Shown: positions 14,106 through 23,650, counted from the stretch's first letter. The stretch is DNA of 64,000 nucleotides from Dyella amyloliquefaciens (GCF_004296575.1 NZ_SAYT01000002.1:423312-487311); one strand, 5' to 3'. The notes: a model not told the origin generated them from the letters alone. Made by a program: numbers and translations.

Positions 14106-15995
14106 ATGAGCAGTCGCTACAACGCCGCCGACATTGAAGTCCTCTCGGGCCTAGACCCGGTCAAGCGCCGCCCCGGCATGTACACGGACACCTCCCGCCC
14201 GAACCATCTGGCGCAGGAAGTGATCGACAACTCGGTGGACGAGGCCCTGGCTGGCCACGCCAAGGCGATCGAAGTGATCGTGCACACCGACGGCTCGGTC
14301 GAGGTATCCGACGACGGCCGCGGCATGCCGGTGGACATCCACCCGGAAGAAGGCGTGCCGGGCGTCGAGCTGATCCTCACGCGCCTGCATGCGGGCGGCA
14401 AGTTCTCGGGCAAGAACTACAACTTCTCCGGCGGCCTGCACGGCGTGGGCGTGTCGGTGGTGAATGCGCTGTCCAACCGCGTGGAAGTCACCATCCGCCG
14501 CGATGGCAACGAATACCTCATGGCCTTCGAGAATGGCGACCGCGCCAGCGAACTCGAAGTGATCGGCACGGTGCCGAAGAAGAAGACCGGCACCACCGTG
14601 CGCTTCTGGGCCGACCCGAAGTACTTCGACTCGCCGAAGATCTCGCTGGGCAAGCTGCGCCACCTGCTGCGCGCCAAGGCGGTGCTGTGCGCCGGCCTCA
14701 ACGTGAAGCTGGTCGACGAAGCCACCGGCGACACCAACGAGTGGTACTACGAGGACGGCCTGCGCGACTACCTGCGCGACGAGCTGTCCAGCGCCGAGGC
14801 AATCCCGGCCGAGCTATTCGTGCACCACGTGCAGCGCGAGGCCGATGGCCTCGACGTGGCCCTGGCCTGGTTGCCCGAAGGCGAACTGGTGCAGGAAAGC
14901 TACGTCAACCTGATTCCCACCGCCCAGGGCGGCACCCATGTGAACGGCCTGCGTTCCGGCCTCACCAATGCCATCCGCGAGTTCTGCGACATCCGCAACC
15001 TGCTGCCACGCGGCGTGAAGCTGGCACCGGAAGACGTGTGGGAGCGCCTGGCCTTCGTGCTGTCGGCCAAGCTGCAGGATCCGCAGTTCGCTGGCCAGAC
15101 CAAGGAACGCCTGTCCTCGCGCAACGCCGCGGGCATGGTGGAGGGCGTCATCCACGACGCCTTCAGCCTGTGGCTCAACCAGCACGTGGATCTCGGCGAG
15201 CGCATCGCCCAGCTTGCCATCGAGCGCGCCAGCGCGCGCCTGAAGGCTGCCAAGCAGGTGGTGCGCAAGAAGATCACCCAGGGCCCCGCCCTCCCCGGCA
15301 AGCTGGCCGACTGCACCGCCACCGACCTGACCCGCACCGAACTGTTCCTGGTGGAAGGCGACTCGGCCGGCGGCAGCGCCAAGCAGGCACGCGACAAGGA
15401 ATTCCAGGCGATCCTTCCGCTGCGCGGCAAGATCCTCAACACCTGGGAAGTGGAATCGGGCTCGGTGCTCGCTTCGGAAGAAGTGCACAACCTCGCCGTG
15501 GCCATCGGCTGCGACCCGGGCAAGGACGACCTCAGCGGCCTGCGCTACGGCAAGGTCGTCATCCTCGCCGACGCCGACTCCGACGGCCTGCACATCGCCA
15601 CCCTGCTGAGCGCGCTGTTCCTGAAGCACTTCCCCTCGCTGGTGCGTGAAGGCCACGTGTTCGTCGCGATGCCGCCGCTGTTCCGCGTCGACGTGGGCAA
15701 GCAGGTGTTCTATTGCCTGGACGAGAACGAAAAGAACGCGATGCTCGAGCGTGTGCAGCGAGAGAAGATGAAGGGCGCGGTCAGCACCACCCGCTTCAAG
15801 GGCCTGGGCGAGATGAATCCGGGGCAGCTGCGCGAATCGACCATCCATCCGGACACGCGTCGCCTGGTGCAGCTCACCGTCGACCATGACGACGGCACCA
15901 CCAAGTTGATGGACATGCTGCTGGCCAAGAAGCGCGCCAGCGACCGCAAGGCATGGCTGGAAGAAAAGGGCGACCTGGCGACGCTGGAGGTCTGA
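14106..15995 (+). CDS. parE: DNA topoisomerase IV subunit B
   Basis: ATPase subunit that, with ParC, decatenates daughter chromosomes; 629 aa. The GHKL ATPase signatures are clear: EVIDNSVDEALAGHA near residue 38, DDGRGMPVDIHP, and GLHGVGVSVVNALS. The TOPRIM domain begins TELFLVEGDSAGGSAKQARD and has ADADSDGLHIATL. Length and the start MSSRYNAADIEVLSGLDPV fit ParE rather than GyrB, which is about 800 aa. parC is not in the window. A repeat hairpin follows 14 bases after the stop. Confidence 0.97.
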   Translation: MSSRYNAADIEVLSGLDPVKRRPGMYTDTSRPNHLAQEVIDNSVDEALAGHAKAIEVIVHTDGSVEVSDDGRGMPVDIHPEEGVPGVELILTRLHAGGKFSGKNYNFSGGLHGVGVSVVNALSNRVEVTIRRDGNEYLMAFENGDRASELEVIGTVPKKKTGTTVRFWADPKYFDSPKISLGKLRHLLRAKAVLCAGLNVKLVDEATGDTNEWYYEDGLRDYLRDELSSAEAIPAELFVHHVQREADGLDVALAWLPEGELVQESYVNLIPTAQGGTHVNGLRSGLTNAIREFCDIRNLLPRGVKLAPEDVWERLAFVLSAKLQDPQFAGQTKERLSSRNAAGMVEGVIHDAFSLWLNQHVDLGERIAQLAIERASARLKAAKQVVRKKITQGPALPGKLADCTATDLTRTELFLVEGDSAGGSAKQARDKEFQAILPLRGKILNTWEVESGSVLASEEVHNLAVAIGCDPGKDDLSGLRYGKVVILADADSDGLHIATLLSALFLKHFPSLVREGHVFVAMPPLFRVDVGKQVFYCLDENEKNAMLERVQREKMKGAVSTTRFKGLGEMNPGQLRESTIHPDTRRLVQLTVDHDDGTTKLMDMLLAKKRASDRKAWLEEKGDLATLEV

Positions 15996-16009
15996 GCGCC
16001 GCCGCTTTA

Positions 16010-16144
16010 GCTCCCTCTCCCCTCCGGGGAGAGGGCTGGGGTGAGGGGCCAGTCTTGCGATAAGGCCCGTTCGAGCTGGTTTCTTTTGAAGTCCGCCGCA
16101 AGCACCCACCCCTCACCTCAATCCTCTCCCCGGAGGGGAGAGGA
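16010..16144. repeat. Inverted repeat with CTCTCCCC/GGGGAGAG arms
   Basis: CCCTCTCCCCTCCGGGGAGA followed by a GGGTGAGGGG stretch (to 16052) is mirrored at 16104-16144 by CCCCTCACC and TCTCCCCGGAGGGGAGAGG. Each arm contains its own small palindrome, CTCCCCTCCGGGGAG-like, and the whole forms a larger stem. It fills the gap between parE and the next gene and may end transcription. It is a different family from the REPIN-like repeats. Confidence 0.75.
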
Positions 16145-16204
16145 AGAAATCCCGCACTGACTCACGTCAACGCCCCACTCACACCCGGGCGCTAGACTGC
16201 TTCC

Positions 16205-17275
16205 ATGCACACCGCCTGGACCCGCCAAGCCGTCCAAGTCCTCGAGTCCGAAGCAAACCGCTCGGCCGACACGCATCTGATCCGGCTGGATCTCCCCGCC
16301 TTCCCCGGCATACCGCTGTATCTCAAGGACGAATCCGTCCATCCCACCGGCAGCCTCAAGCATCGCCTGGCGCGCTCGCTGTTCCTGTACGCCATCTGCA
16401 ACGGCTGGCTGCAGGCCGACCAACCTGTGGTGGAGGCCTCCAGCGGCAGCACCGCGATTTCCGAGGCGTACTTCGCCCGCCTGCTTGGCCTGCCCTTCTT
16501 TGCGGTGATGCCGCGCAGCACGTCGCGTGACAAGGTCGCGCAGATCGAATTCTTCGGCGGGCATTGCCACTTCATCGACGACACCGACGTCTACGGCGCC
16601 GCACAGCGTCTCGCCGCGGAACTGGGTGGCCACTACATGGACCAGTTCACCTACGCCGAACGCGCTACCGACTGGCGCGGCAACAACAACATCGCCGAGT
16701 CCATCTTCCGTCAGATGCAACGCGAGCCCGATCCGGATCCCCGCTGGATCGTCGTACCCGCCGGCACGGGTGGCACCTCGGCCACCATCGGCCGCTACAT
16801 CCGCTATCGCTCCGCGCAACACGCGCCTGTGCGCCTTGCCGTGGTCGATCCGGAACATTCGGTGTTCTACGACTACTACGCGTGCCGCGACGCCAGCCTG
16901 CAGCTGACCCGCGGATCGCGCATCGAAGGTATCGGCCGCCCGCGTGTCGAACCCTCGTTCCTGCCCAGCGTCATCGACCGCATGATGCGCGTGCCCGATG
17001 CCGCGTCGATTGCCGCGCTGCGCCTGCTCGAACAACTGCTGGGTCGGTGCTGCGGCGGCTCCACCGGCACCAATCTGGTCGGCGCCCTGCAGCTGATGAG
17101 CGAGCTGCGTGCCGCCGGCGAGCGCGGCCCCGTGGTCACCCTGATCTGCGACGGCGGTGAGCGTTACCGCTGTTCTTACTACAACGACGACTGGATTGCC
17201 GCCGAGGGGCTGGACCTCACGCCCCAGCTCGAACGCCTGGAGGCCATCGTCCGCCACGGCCACTGGATCGACTGA
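16205..17275 (+). CDS. PLP-dependent cysteine synthase-fold enzyme (Cds1-like)
   Basis: 356 aa, fold type II PLP enzyme. The Schiff-base Lys is in HPTGSLKHR at about residue 52. The substrate loop [20 protein letters not shown] is at about 79-98, and the phosphate-binding loop [10 protein letters not shown] lies near the middle. Compared with CysK/CysM, the insert [19 protein letters not shown] and the C-terminal [15 protein letters not shown] resemble the actinobacterial Cds1 L-cysteine desulfhydrase group, which releases sulfide from cysteine. That assignment is by remembered similarity; cysteine synthase activity remains possible. No sulfur-assimilation genes adjoin it. Confidence 0.78.
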   Translation: MHTAWTRQAVQVLESEANRSADTHLIRLDLPAFPGIPLYLKDESVHPTGSLKHRLARSLFLYAICNGWLQADQPVVEASSGSTAISEAYFARLLGLPFFAVMPRSTSRDKVAQIEFFGGHCHFIDDTDVYGAAQRLAAELGGHYMDQFTYAERATDWRGNNNIAESIFRQMQREPDPDPRWIVVPAGTGGTSATIGRYIRYRSAQHAPVRLAVVDPEHSVFYDYYACRDASLQLTRGSRIEGIGRPRVEPSFLPSVIDRMMRVPDAASIAALRLLEQLLGRCCGGSTGTNLVGALQLMSELRAAGERGPVVTLICDGGERYRCSYYNDDWIAAEGLDLTPQLERLEAIVRHGHWID

Positions 17276-17337
17276 CCGGCATTCCCCACGCCCCGCCGTA
17301 GCGCTATCTTGATGGCTCCTCTTCGCCGGACGGTCCC

Positions 17338-17859
17338 ATGTCCCTGCTGCCACCCATCGACTTGAAGCGCTGGATCGACGAGCACCGCCACCTGCTGAAG
17401 CCGCCGGTGGGCAACAAGTGCATCGTCGATGGCGATTTCATCATCATGATCGTGGGTGGCCCCAACGCGCGCACCGACTATCACTACGACGAAGGCCCCG
17501 AGTTCTTCTATCAGATCGAAGGCGAGATGGTGCTGAAGGTGCAGGACGAGGGCACCGCACGCGACATCCCCATCCGCGCCGGCGAACTGTTCTACCTGCC
17601 GCCCTGCGTACCGCATTCACCGCAACGCATGCCCGACTCGATCGGGCTGGTGATCGAGCGCCAGCGGCTGGCGGGAGAGAAGGACGGCCTGCTGTGGTTC
17701 TGCGAGCGCTGCAACCACAAGCTGTACGAGGAGTACTTCACCCTCGGCAGCATCGAGCATGATTTCCCGCCGGTGTTCGAACGTTTCTATCGTTCGATCG
17801 ATGCGCGCACCTGCGAGCAGTGCGGACACCTCAACTCGGCGCCTGCCAAGTACGCCTGA
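17338..17859 (+). CDS. nbaC: 3-hydroxyanthranilate 3,4-dioxygenase
   Basis: Opens the ring of 3-hydroxyanthranilate in tryptophan (kynurenine) degradation or NAD synthesis, leading to quinolinate; 173 aa, the bacterial length. It is a cupin with iron ligands in [17 protein letters not shown] (His about 49, Glu about 55) and VPHSPQR (His about 93). Two Cys pairs, FCERCNHK and CEQCGH, form the rubredoxin-like second metal site of bacterial enzymes. No other kynurenine-pathway gene is in the window, so here it stands alone, 62 bases after the Cds1-like gene. Confidence 0.93.
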   Translation: MSLLPPIDLKRWIDEHRHLLKPPVGNKCIVDGDFIIMIVGGPNARTDYHYDEGPEFFYQIEGEMVLKVQDEGTARDIPIRAGELFYLPPCVPHSPQRMPDSIGLVIERQRLAGEKDGLLWFCERCNHKLYEEYFTLGSIEHDFPPVFERFYRSIDARTCEQCGHLNSAPAKYA

Positions 17860-17888
17860 ATCTGTGCGTTCCCTAGATTCGCCTCCCT

Positions 17889-18087
17889 TGTGGGAGCGCA
17901 CCCTGTGCGCGACAGGCGAAGCCGCAGTCCATGCTAGTGCCCAAATGTTTGACGATCGCAATGGAGGCGGATGCATCCCATAGCGGCAGTGTTTCGCCTT
18001 GACGCCGTCGCGCACAGGGTGGCGCTCCCACAAAAGACGCGCCTGTCTCAGAGGGAGTGTTGATCGCGCACTGGGTGCGCCCCTACA
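17889..18087. repeat. REPIN-like cluster (locus B)
   Basis: The left arm TGTGGGAGCGCACCCTGTGC at 17889-17913 pairs with 18007-18032, which carries a one-base insertion; the loop is about 93 bases. A single arm of the sister subfamily (TCGCGCACTGGGTGCGC) follows at 18064-18087. Both subfamilies thus occur side by side in the gap between the dioxygenase and Nudix genes. No gene is seen in the 250-base gap. Confidence 0.8.
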
Positions 18088-18108
18088 AGGGCGACGCTCG
18101 GAACTTGC

Positions 18109-18639
18109 TCAGCGCTGCAGCCACTTCCACGCCATGCGCCGCAACGATTTATCGCTCTGCGGGTCGTCAGCGATCTCGCGGATGGAGCGCCATGCGAGTG
18201 CGTGGGACTCGTCGCTGACCACGAAGTCCTCGCTGGCAACCGCGCGCACGACATAGCGCACGTCGTAATGCCAATGCTCCGGCTCCGCGCCACGCGCGGG
18301 GATACGGTGGCGATCGAGATCGAAAGGCTCCGCCTCGACCTCCAGGCCGGCGATTCCCGATTCCTCTTCGGCCTCGCGCAGCGCCACGCGGGCGAGATCC
18401 GTGTCGCCATCCGCGTGACCGCCCAGCTGCAGCCAGCGGCCCAGCTTGCGGTGATGCGTGAGCAGCACGCGCAGTCCGTCGGCGCTCACCAGCCAGGCGG
18501 AACCAGTGAAATGCGCCTCCAGCGATTCGCGACGGAATCGATGTTCACCGCCATCGAGCAACCCGATGAAATGCGATACGTCCTTTTCCTCCGGCCAGTG
18601 CCGGCCGTATTGCAGGAACTGCTCTGACAACATGTGCAT
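18109..18639 (-). CDS. Nudix hydrolase
   Basis: 176 aa from the start at 18639 (MHMLSEQFLQYG), which has GGGAAG five bases upstream; MLSEQ at 18633 is an alternative. The Nudix box is complete: GGHADGDTDLARVALREAEE followed by ESGI, matching G-x5-E-x7-REUxEExGU. The family hydrolyses nucleoside diphosphates linked to another group; the substrate cannot be read from sequence. The N-terminal part with HHRKLGRWLQLGGH resembles Nudix proteins of unknown specificity found across Proteobacteria. Confidence 0.88.
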   Translation of the reverse strand: MHMLSEQFLQYGRHWPEEKDVSHFIGLLDGGEHRFRRESLEAHFTGSAWLVSADGLRVLLTHHRKLGRWLQLGGHADGDTDLARVALREAEEESGIAGLEVEAEPFDLDRHRIPARGAEPEHWHYDVRYVVRAVASEDFVVSDESHALAWRSIREIADDPQSDKSLRRMAWKWLQR

Positions 18640-18883
18640 GGATACTTCCCGACCGACCATCAACCACCGCCTCCGTGGGGGCGGCAAATCGCGATTATTT
18701 CAGAGCTTTCCCGGTCACGCATCGGCCTTCGTGGCCCGCCTGGGGCTGACCGCACTGCAACTTGTACGCCCGCACCCCGCTGGGCTATGGTTCCCCGTCG
18801 TTGCCGGGGTAGCGACGAACCGACCGTGACGTTTGGCACGGTTATAAGCGGTAAGAACGACCACAAGGCTGTAGGGGAGAAAC

Positions 18884-20434
18884 ATGCTGAAAAACCTGTT
18901 CGCGACGCATCCGATCCAGGCGTCGCCACACGTCGACGCGGGTGAGTTGCCGCACGACAGCCTGCACGGTGAGGCGAGCCTCAAGCGAGTGCTCACGGCG
19001 CGCCACCTGATCATGCTCGGCATTGGCGCCGTGATTGGCGCAGGTATTTTCGTCATCACCGGCCAGGCTGCTGCCGAACACGCCGGCCCCGCCCTGATCA
19101 TCAGCTTCATCGTCGCCGGCATCGCCTGCGCCTTCGCGGGCCTCTGCTACGCCGAGTTCGCCGCGATGATCCCGGTCTCCGGCAGCGCCTACGCTTATTC
19201 CTATGCCACGCTGGGCGAAATCGTCGCCTGGTTCATCGGCTGGAACCTCGTCCTCGAATACCTCTTCGCCGTTGCCACCGTGGCTGCCGGCTGGTCGGGT
19301 TATTTCAACGAGTGCCTCTCCATCCTCAGTCACTGGACCGGGTTGTCGTTGTCGCTGCCCGAGAGCCTCGCCTCTGCGCCGCTCGCATTCATGGACGGCA
19401 GCCAGATCGAACAGCTGAAAGCCGGCCAGCACGTGCTCGCCAAGTTCTCCGAGCACTTCTACCTGGTCAGCACCAACACCATCATCAATCTGCCGGCCAT
19501 TCTGATCGTGACCGCGCTGACGATGCTGTGCTATCGCGGCATCACGCAGTCGACCTTCGTCAACTCGATCATCGTGGCCATCAAGGTCATCGTGATCCTG
19601 CTGTTCCTGGTGTTCGCCTTCCGCTTCATCGATCCGTCGAACTGGCATCCGTTCATTCCGCCGGAAGAAGGTCCGGGCCGCTTCGGCACCAGCGGTATCT
19701 TCCGCGCCGCGGTGCTGGTGTTCTTCTCCTATGTCGGCTTCGACGCGGTGTCGACTGCCGCTGGCGAAGCCAAGAACCCGCAGCGCGACATGCCGATCGG
19801 CATTCTCGGCTCGCTGGCCATCTGCACCGTGCTCTACATCGCGATGGCGCTGACCCTCACCGGCATCGCCCCCTACCGGATGCTGGGCACGCCCGAACCG
19901 GTCGCCACCGCTCTGAGCATCCATCCGGAACTCAACTGGCTGAAGGCGATCGTTTCGTTTGGTGCCCTGGCCGGCCTGAGCTCGGTGATCCTGGTCATGC
20001 TGCTGGGTACCTCGCGCATCTTCTTCAGCATGGCGAAGGACGGCCTGCTGGGTAAGGGCATCTCGCGCGTGCATCCCAAGCACCGTACGCCGCACGTGGC
20101 CACCATCATTGCCGGCGTTTCGGCGCTGGTGCTCGCCGGCCTGTTCCCGGTGAGCATCCTGGGTGAACTGGTGTCGATGGGCACCCTGCTCGCCTTCACC
20201 ACCGTCTGCATCGGCGTGCTCATCCTGCGCTACACCCGTCCCGAACTGCCGCGCACCTTCCGCGTGCCGGGCATCTGGGTGGTGAGCGTGCTGGGCTCGG
20301 TGATCTGCCTGTACCTGTTCTGGCAGTCGTTCCGCGCGAACTGGCCGCTGATGGTGGGCTGGACCACGTTCGGCATGCTGATCTATGCCTTCTACGGGTA
20401 TTCCCATAGCAAGCTCCGCAAGCAAAACTCCTGA
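18884..20434 (+). CDS. APC-family amino-acid permease (copy 1)
   Basis: 516 aa, about 12 membrane helices, amino acid-polyamine-organocation superfamily. The first helix carries the substrate-binding motif GIGAVIGAGIFVITGQAAAEHA; the unwound GxG region is typical of cationic-amino-acid-transporter-like bacterial permeases. A 45-residue cytoplasmic N-terminus precedes it. It is closely related to the next gene, with shared blocks such as TGQAAAEHAGPA, DPSNWHPFIP and HPKHRTPH, so the pair is a tandem duplication. The substrate cannot be deduced. Confidence 0.9.
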   Translation: MLKNLFATHPIQASPHVDAGELPHDSLHGEASLKRVLTARHLIMLGIGAVIGAGIFVITGQAAAEHAGPALIISFIVAGIACAFAGLCYAEFAAMIPVSGSAYAYSYATLGEIVAWFIGWNLVLEYLFAVATVAAGWSGYFNECLSILSHWTGLSLSLPESLASAPLAFMDGSQIEQLKAGQHVLAKFSEHFYLVSTNTIINLPAILIVTALTMLCYRGITQSTFVNSIIVAIKVIVILLFLVFAFRFIDPSNWHPFIPPEEGPGRFGTSGIFRAAVLVFFSYVGFDAVSTAAGEAKNPQRDMPIGILGSLAICTVLYIAMALTLTGIAPYRMLGTPEPVATALSIHPELNWLKAIVSFGALAGLSSVILVMLLGTSRIFFSMAKDGLLGKGISRVHPKHRTPHVATIIAGVSALVLAGLFPVSILGELVSMGTLLAFTTVCIGVLILRYTRPELPRTFRVPGIWVVSVLGSVICLYLFWQSFRANWPLMVGWTTFGMLIYAFYGYSHSKLRKQNS

Positions 20435-20444
20435 TCCGACACGA

Positions 20445-20467
20445 AGGGCCGGCCCAGTGCCGGCCCT
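20445..20467 (+). terminator. Hairpin between the two permease genes
   Basis: AGGGCCGG-CCCAGTG-CCGGCCCT lies 10 bases after the first permease stop and is followed only by CTCGTT, so it is a moderate terminator. The loop and inner stem match the ald terminator at 47765. Confidence 0.6.
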
Positions 20468-20518
20468 CTCGTTATGACCTAGGGCGAACCACGGCCCCCA
20501 GCTTCACCAGGTTGACGC

Positions 20519-21976
20519 ATGCTCAAACAGCTACTCGCCCGCAAGACCGATTTCTCCGACGCCGACGACGCCTCCCACGGCCCGGCGCTGCGTCGCACGC
20601 TCGGCCCCTGGGGCATAACCGCCCTGGGTATCGGCGCCGTGATCGGCACCGGCATCTTCGTGGTCACCGGCCAGGCCGCCGCCGAACATGCCGGCCCTGC
20701 GGTGCTGATCTCCTTCATCCTCGCGGCGATCTGCAGCGGCTTCACCGCGCTGTGCTACGCCGAATTCGCCACGCTGATCCCGATCTCGGGCAGCTCCTAT
20801 TCCTATGCCTATGCCACGCTGGGTGAGCTGGTCGCGTGGTTCATCGGCTGGAACATGGTGCTCGAGTACGGCATCTCCGCCTCGGCCGTCGCAGCCAGCT
20901 GGACGGGCTATTTCACCAGCATGCTCGACCAGCTCGGCATCCATCTGCCGCAGTCCCTCACGGAAGCGCCGCTCGCCTTCACGGATGGGCATCTCGTGCC
21001 CACCGGGCACCTGATGAACCTGCCGGCGGTGGCGATCGTGCTGGCGCTCACCTGGCTTTGCTATGTCGGCATCCGCGAGTCGGCGGGCCTTAACGTGCTG
21101 ATGGTCGCGCTCAAGGTCGGCCTGATCATCATCGTGGTGGTCGCCGGTTATCGCTACGTCGATCCGTCGAACTGGCACCCGTTCATCCCGGAAAACCAGG
21201 GGCCGGGCAAGTACGGCTGGTCGGGCATCATGCGCGGCGCGGCGATGGTGTTCTTCGCCTATATCGGCTTCGAGGCGACATCCACCGCGGCACAGGAATG
21301 CAAGAACCCGCAACGCGACCTTCCCTTCGGGACGCTGGTCTCGCTGGTCATCTGCACCATTCTCTATCTCGCGATGGCTGCCGTGCTGACGGGCCTGGCC
21401 TCGTATACCGATCTCGGCACCAGCGAACCGGTCGTCACTGCCATCAAGGGCCATCCGGAGCTGGGCTGGCTGCGCACCGTGGTGGAAATCGGGGCGCTGA
21501 TCGGCCTGTCCTCGGTGATCCTGGTGATGATCATCGCGCAGCCGCGCATCTTCATGATCATGTCGCGGGACGGCCTGCTGCCGAAGGTCTTCAACCGCAT
21601 TCATCCCAAGCACCGCACGCCGCACATCAACACCGTGATCACCGGTGTGGGTATCGCGATCCTTGCTGCGGTATTCCCGCTGGATCTGCTCGCGGACCTC
21701 ACCTCGATGGGCACGCTGATCGCGTTCGTCGCGGTGTGCGCTGGCGTGCTGATCCTTCGCTACACCGCACCGGAACTGCATCGCGGCTTCCGCGTGCCGT
21801 GGGCCTGGGTGATCTGCCCCGCTGGCGTGCTCAGCTGCCTGGCCCTGCTGGCCTTCATGAGCTGGTTCAACTGGCTCCTGATGATCATCTGGACCGTGAT
21901 CGGCCTGGCGATCTACTTCGGCTATGGCATTCGCCACAGTCGCCTACATCGTCAACCTGTCAGCAAAAAAGCTTAA
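20519..21976 (+). CDS. APC-family amino-acid permease (copy 2)
   Basis: 485 aa paralogue of the preceding gene. It keeps GIGAVIGTGIFVVTGQAAAEHA in helix 1, SSYSYAYATLGELVAWFIGWN in helices 3-4 and the HPKHRTPHINTV loop. The N-terminal tail is shorter and the region after helix 4 differs (GISASAVAASWTGYFTSMLD), as does the extracellular loop (PLAFTDGHLVPTGH). That suggests divergence in substrate or regulation. It starts 84 bases after copy 1, beyond a hairpin, so it may be transcribed partly on its own. Confidence 0.9.
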   Translation: MLKQLLARKTDFSDADDASHGPALRRTLGPWGITALGIGAVIGTGIFVVTGQAAAEHAGPAVLISFILAAICSGFTALCYAEFATLIPISGSSYSYAYATLGELVAWFIGWNMVLEYGISASAVAASWTGYFTSMLDQLGIHLPQSLTEAPLAFTDGHLVPTGHLMNLPAVAIVLALTWLCYVGIRESAGLNVLMVALKVGLIIIVVVAGYRYVDPSNWHPFIPENQGPGKYGWSGIMRGAAMVFFAYIGFEATSTAAQECKNPQRDLPFGTLVSLVICTILYLAMAAVLTGLASYTDLGTSEPVVTAIKGHPELGWLRTVVEIGALIGLSSVILVMIIAQPRIFMIMSRDGLLPKVFNRIHPKHRTPHINTVITGVGIAILAAVFPLDLLADLTSMGTLIAFVAVCAGVLILRYTAPELHRGFRVPWAWVICPAGVLSCLALLAFMSWFNWLLMIIWTVIGLAIYFGYGIRHSRLHRQPVSKKA

Positions 21977-22453
21977 TTTTCGGCGATCTGAGTCGAATTT
22001 CTTCGAAATCGCCAGATGGGCCATGCCTCACCTGGCGTAACGAATGAAAGCTTCCTGCGGAACATTCGTGAGGGCGAGTCTTGAATGTAACAATAACTCA
22101 TTGTTTTTGTTCATTTTAACGAGACTTTTTCGATAAAATTTTGGGGCCGCCCGGCCCCAAAACCACCCTCCAGGAGTATCATCTGTGCTCCGTGGGTTGA
22201 TCACTTGGCAGTGGGCCCCGGATTGCCGCCCGGCGCGTCAGGCGGGTCAGCTCCTCGGCCTGACGCGTCTGGGCAGCATCTTCTACTCACCGAGTTCTTC
22301 GGTTCGAGTTCTTCTTCACTTGCATAAAGATCACGCGAAGATCGGGTCAGCGTGATGTCGTGTTGCGTGCGTGTGCGTCGACGTCAGCGACTGATGTGCT
22401 CGCGGAAAGCGTCGCCGCGATGAAGCGTCGCTCGTGCGCCGATGACGCCGCTG
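21977..22453 (+). other. Long gap with a possible unannotated transcript
   Basis: The gap begins AT-rich (22081-22140). TAAAAT at 22134-22139 has TTCATT 18 bases upstream, a weak promoter-like pair. A perfect stem TTTTGGGGCCG/CGGCCCCAAAA covers 22139-22162. A second stem GCGCGTCAGGC/GCCTGACGCG spans about 22233-22267. A 56-codon frame from GTG 22185 to TGA 22355 has AGGAG eight bases upstream (peptide begins VLRGLITWQWAPD) and resembles nothing I know. This may be a small RNA, a short protein or neither. Confidence 0.35.
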
Positions 22454-22485
22454 CAAAAACAAGAAGGCCGGCAATGCCGGCCTTC
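22454..22485 (-). terminator. Rho-independent terminator of the HiPIP gene
   Basis: On the minus strand GAAGGCCGGC-ATT-GCCGGCCTTC is followed by TTGTTTTTGC, 24 bases beyond the HiPIP stop. Confidence 0.88.
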
Positions 22486-22508
22486 TCGTCTGCAGAGTCG
22501 ATGAAGCT

Positions 22509-22844
22509 TCAGGCTTTCTTCGGAGCGTGCGACACGCACCAGCCCTTGGCGTTGACCGACTTGCCCGGGAACAACTGGCAAGGACCATAGCCCGATGGGC
22601 CGCCGGTGTAGAACTGGCAGTTGGCGCAATCGTCGCCGGCCTTGTGCTTCGCATCGGTCGTCTTGCTGGCGTCTTCGACGTAGCCGAGGGCCTTGGCCGT
22701 CGGATCCGATTCCGCCACATGGGGCAGATCCGCCGCGCGAGCAAAGCGAGGCAGGCCACCACCGATCACCACCGCAGCCGCAGCAGTCCCAGCCGCGGCC
22801 TTGAGAAAGCGACGACGCGATTCGATATCTTTTTCGTGCGACAT
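22509..22844 (-). CDS. High-potential iron-sulfur protein (HiPIP), Tat-exported
   Basis: Periplasmic one-electron carrier with a [4Fe-4S] cluster, 111 aa. The start at 22844 has GGAGG nine bases upstream. The twin-arginine signal SRRRFLKAAAGTAAAAVVIGG ends near ARA-ADLPH. The four cluster Cys are in CANC, GPCQLF and GWCVSH, the HiPIP spacing. It probably feeds electrons to a terminal oxidase or reductase; no partner gene adjoins. Single-gene unit with its own terminator. The frame extends upstream to 22997, but the ribosome site and Tat signal fix this start. Confidence 0.93.
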   Translation of the reverse strand: MSHEKDIESRRRFLKAAAGTAAAAVVIGGGLPRFARAADLPHVAESDPTAKALGYVEDASKTTDAKHKAGDDCANCQFYTGGPSGYGPCQLFPGKSVNAKGWCVSHAPKKA

Positions 22845-23002
22845 TGGTCCTACCTCCGTCTGGAAACATATCCGCCACGCCCGTGGCAGATCCTGGTGAA
22901 TGCTACTCGCCTCGGAGATAAGTCGTGAGAACGAATCGCATTTTCGGCGTTGACGTAAAATCGACGTGGTATAGTTGCAGTTCATTTGGACGTCCATAAC
23001 CC

Positions 23003-23650
23003 ATGACTCAGAGCCTCCCCGCCACGATTACACCGGAGCTGTTCGCGCAGCGTGCCGACGCCATTGCCGATGCTGCGCGTGAACTGGCCGTGGCCGGGTG
23101 GACGCCCGCCACCAGCAGCAACTTCTCCATGCGGCTGGACGGCGAACACGCCGCCATCACAATCTCCGGGCGCGACAAGGGCAAGCTGGGTCGCGACGAC
23201 ATCATGATCATCGACATGCAGGGCAAGGCCGTCGGCACGTCGGCGCGCCCCAGTGCGGAGACGGAACTGCACACGCAGATCTACCGTCGCATGCCCGAGA
23301 TGAACGTGGTGCTGCACACCCATTCACGCACGCAGAGCGTATCGTCGCGCCTGTTCGCACGCGAAGGCGTGGTGAAGCTCGAGGGCTGGGAACTGCAGAA
23401 AGCCATTGCGGGTCAAACCACCCACGACGCCGAGCTTTCGATCCCGGTGTTCCCCAACACGCAGCATATGCCCGAGCTGGTTGCGCAGGTCGATGCCTGG
23501 CTCGACTCAGGCAAGCCGCTGCATGCCTATCTCATCAACGGTCACGGCATCTATACCTGGGGCCGGGACATGGCCGAGACCCGTCGCCATCTCGAGGCGC
23601 TGGAATTCCTGCTCGGTTGCGAACTTGATCTGAGGAGACTCTCCGCATGA
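23003..23650 (+). CDS. mtnB: Methylthioribulose-1-phosphate dehydratase
   Basis: Methionine salvage enzyme, class II aldolase fold, Zn-dependent; 215 aa. Motifs are [10 protein letters not shown] (substrate loop), [24 protein letters not shown] (Zn ligands His-x-His), and a third His in [10 protein letters not shown]. The ATG overlaps nothing upstream, while the stop overlaps the mtnD start (ATGA). The order mtnB-mtnD-mtnC follows the pathway from MTRu-1-P to the ketoacid; mtnA (isomerase) and a nucleosidase or phosphorylase are not in view. Confidence 0.95.
   Translation: MTQSLPATITPELFAQRADAIADAARELAVAGWTPATSSNFSMRLDGEHAAITISGRDKGKLGRDDIMIIDMQGKAVGTSARPSAETELHTQIYRRMPEMNVVLHTHSRTQSVSSRLFAREGVVKLEGWELQKAIAGQTTHDAELSIPVFPNTQHMPELVAQVDAWLDSGKPLHAYLINGHGIYTWGRDMAETRRHLEALEFLLGCELDLRRLSA

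Noticed and set aside
16205..17275. Calling the PLP enzyme CysK or CysM
   Set aside because: The C-terminal [15 protein letters not shown] block and the insert after the SSGST loop match the Cds1-like group better than either synthase, so the symbol was left empty.
18842..20425. 527-codon frame antisense to the first APC permease, and similar ones at 20531-21937 and 5892-7508
   Set aside because: Same artefact of GC-rich third positions; the opposite strands encode complete, motif-bearing proteins.
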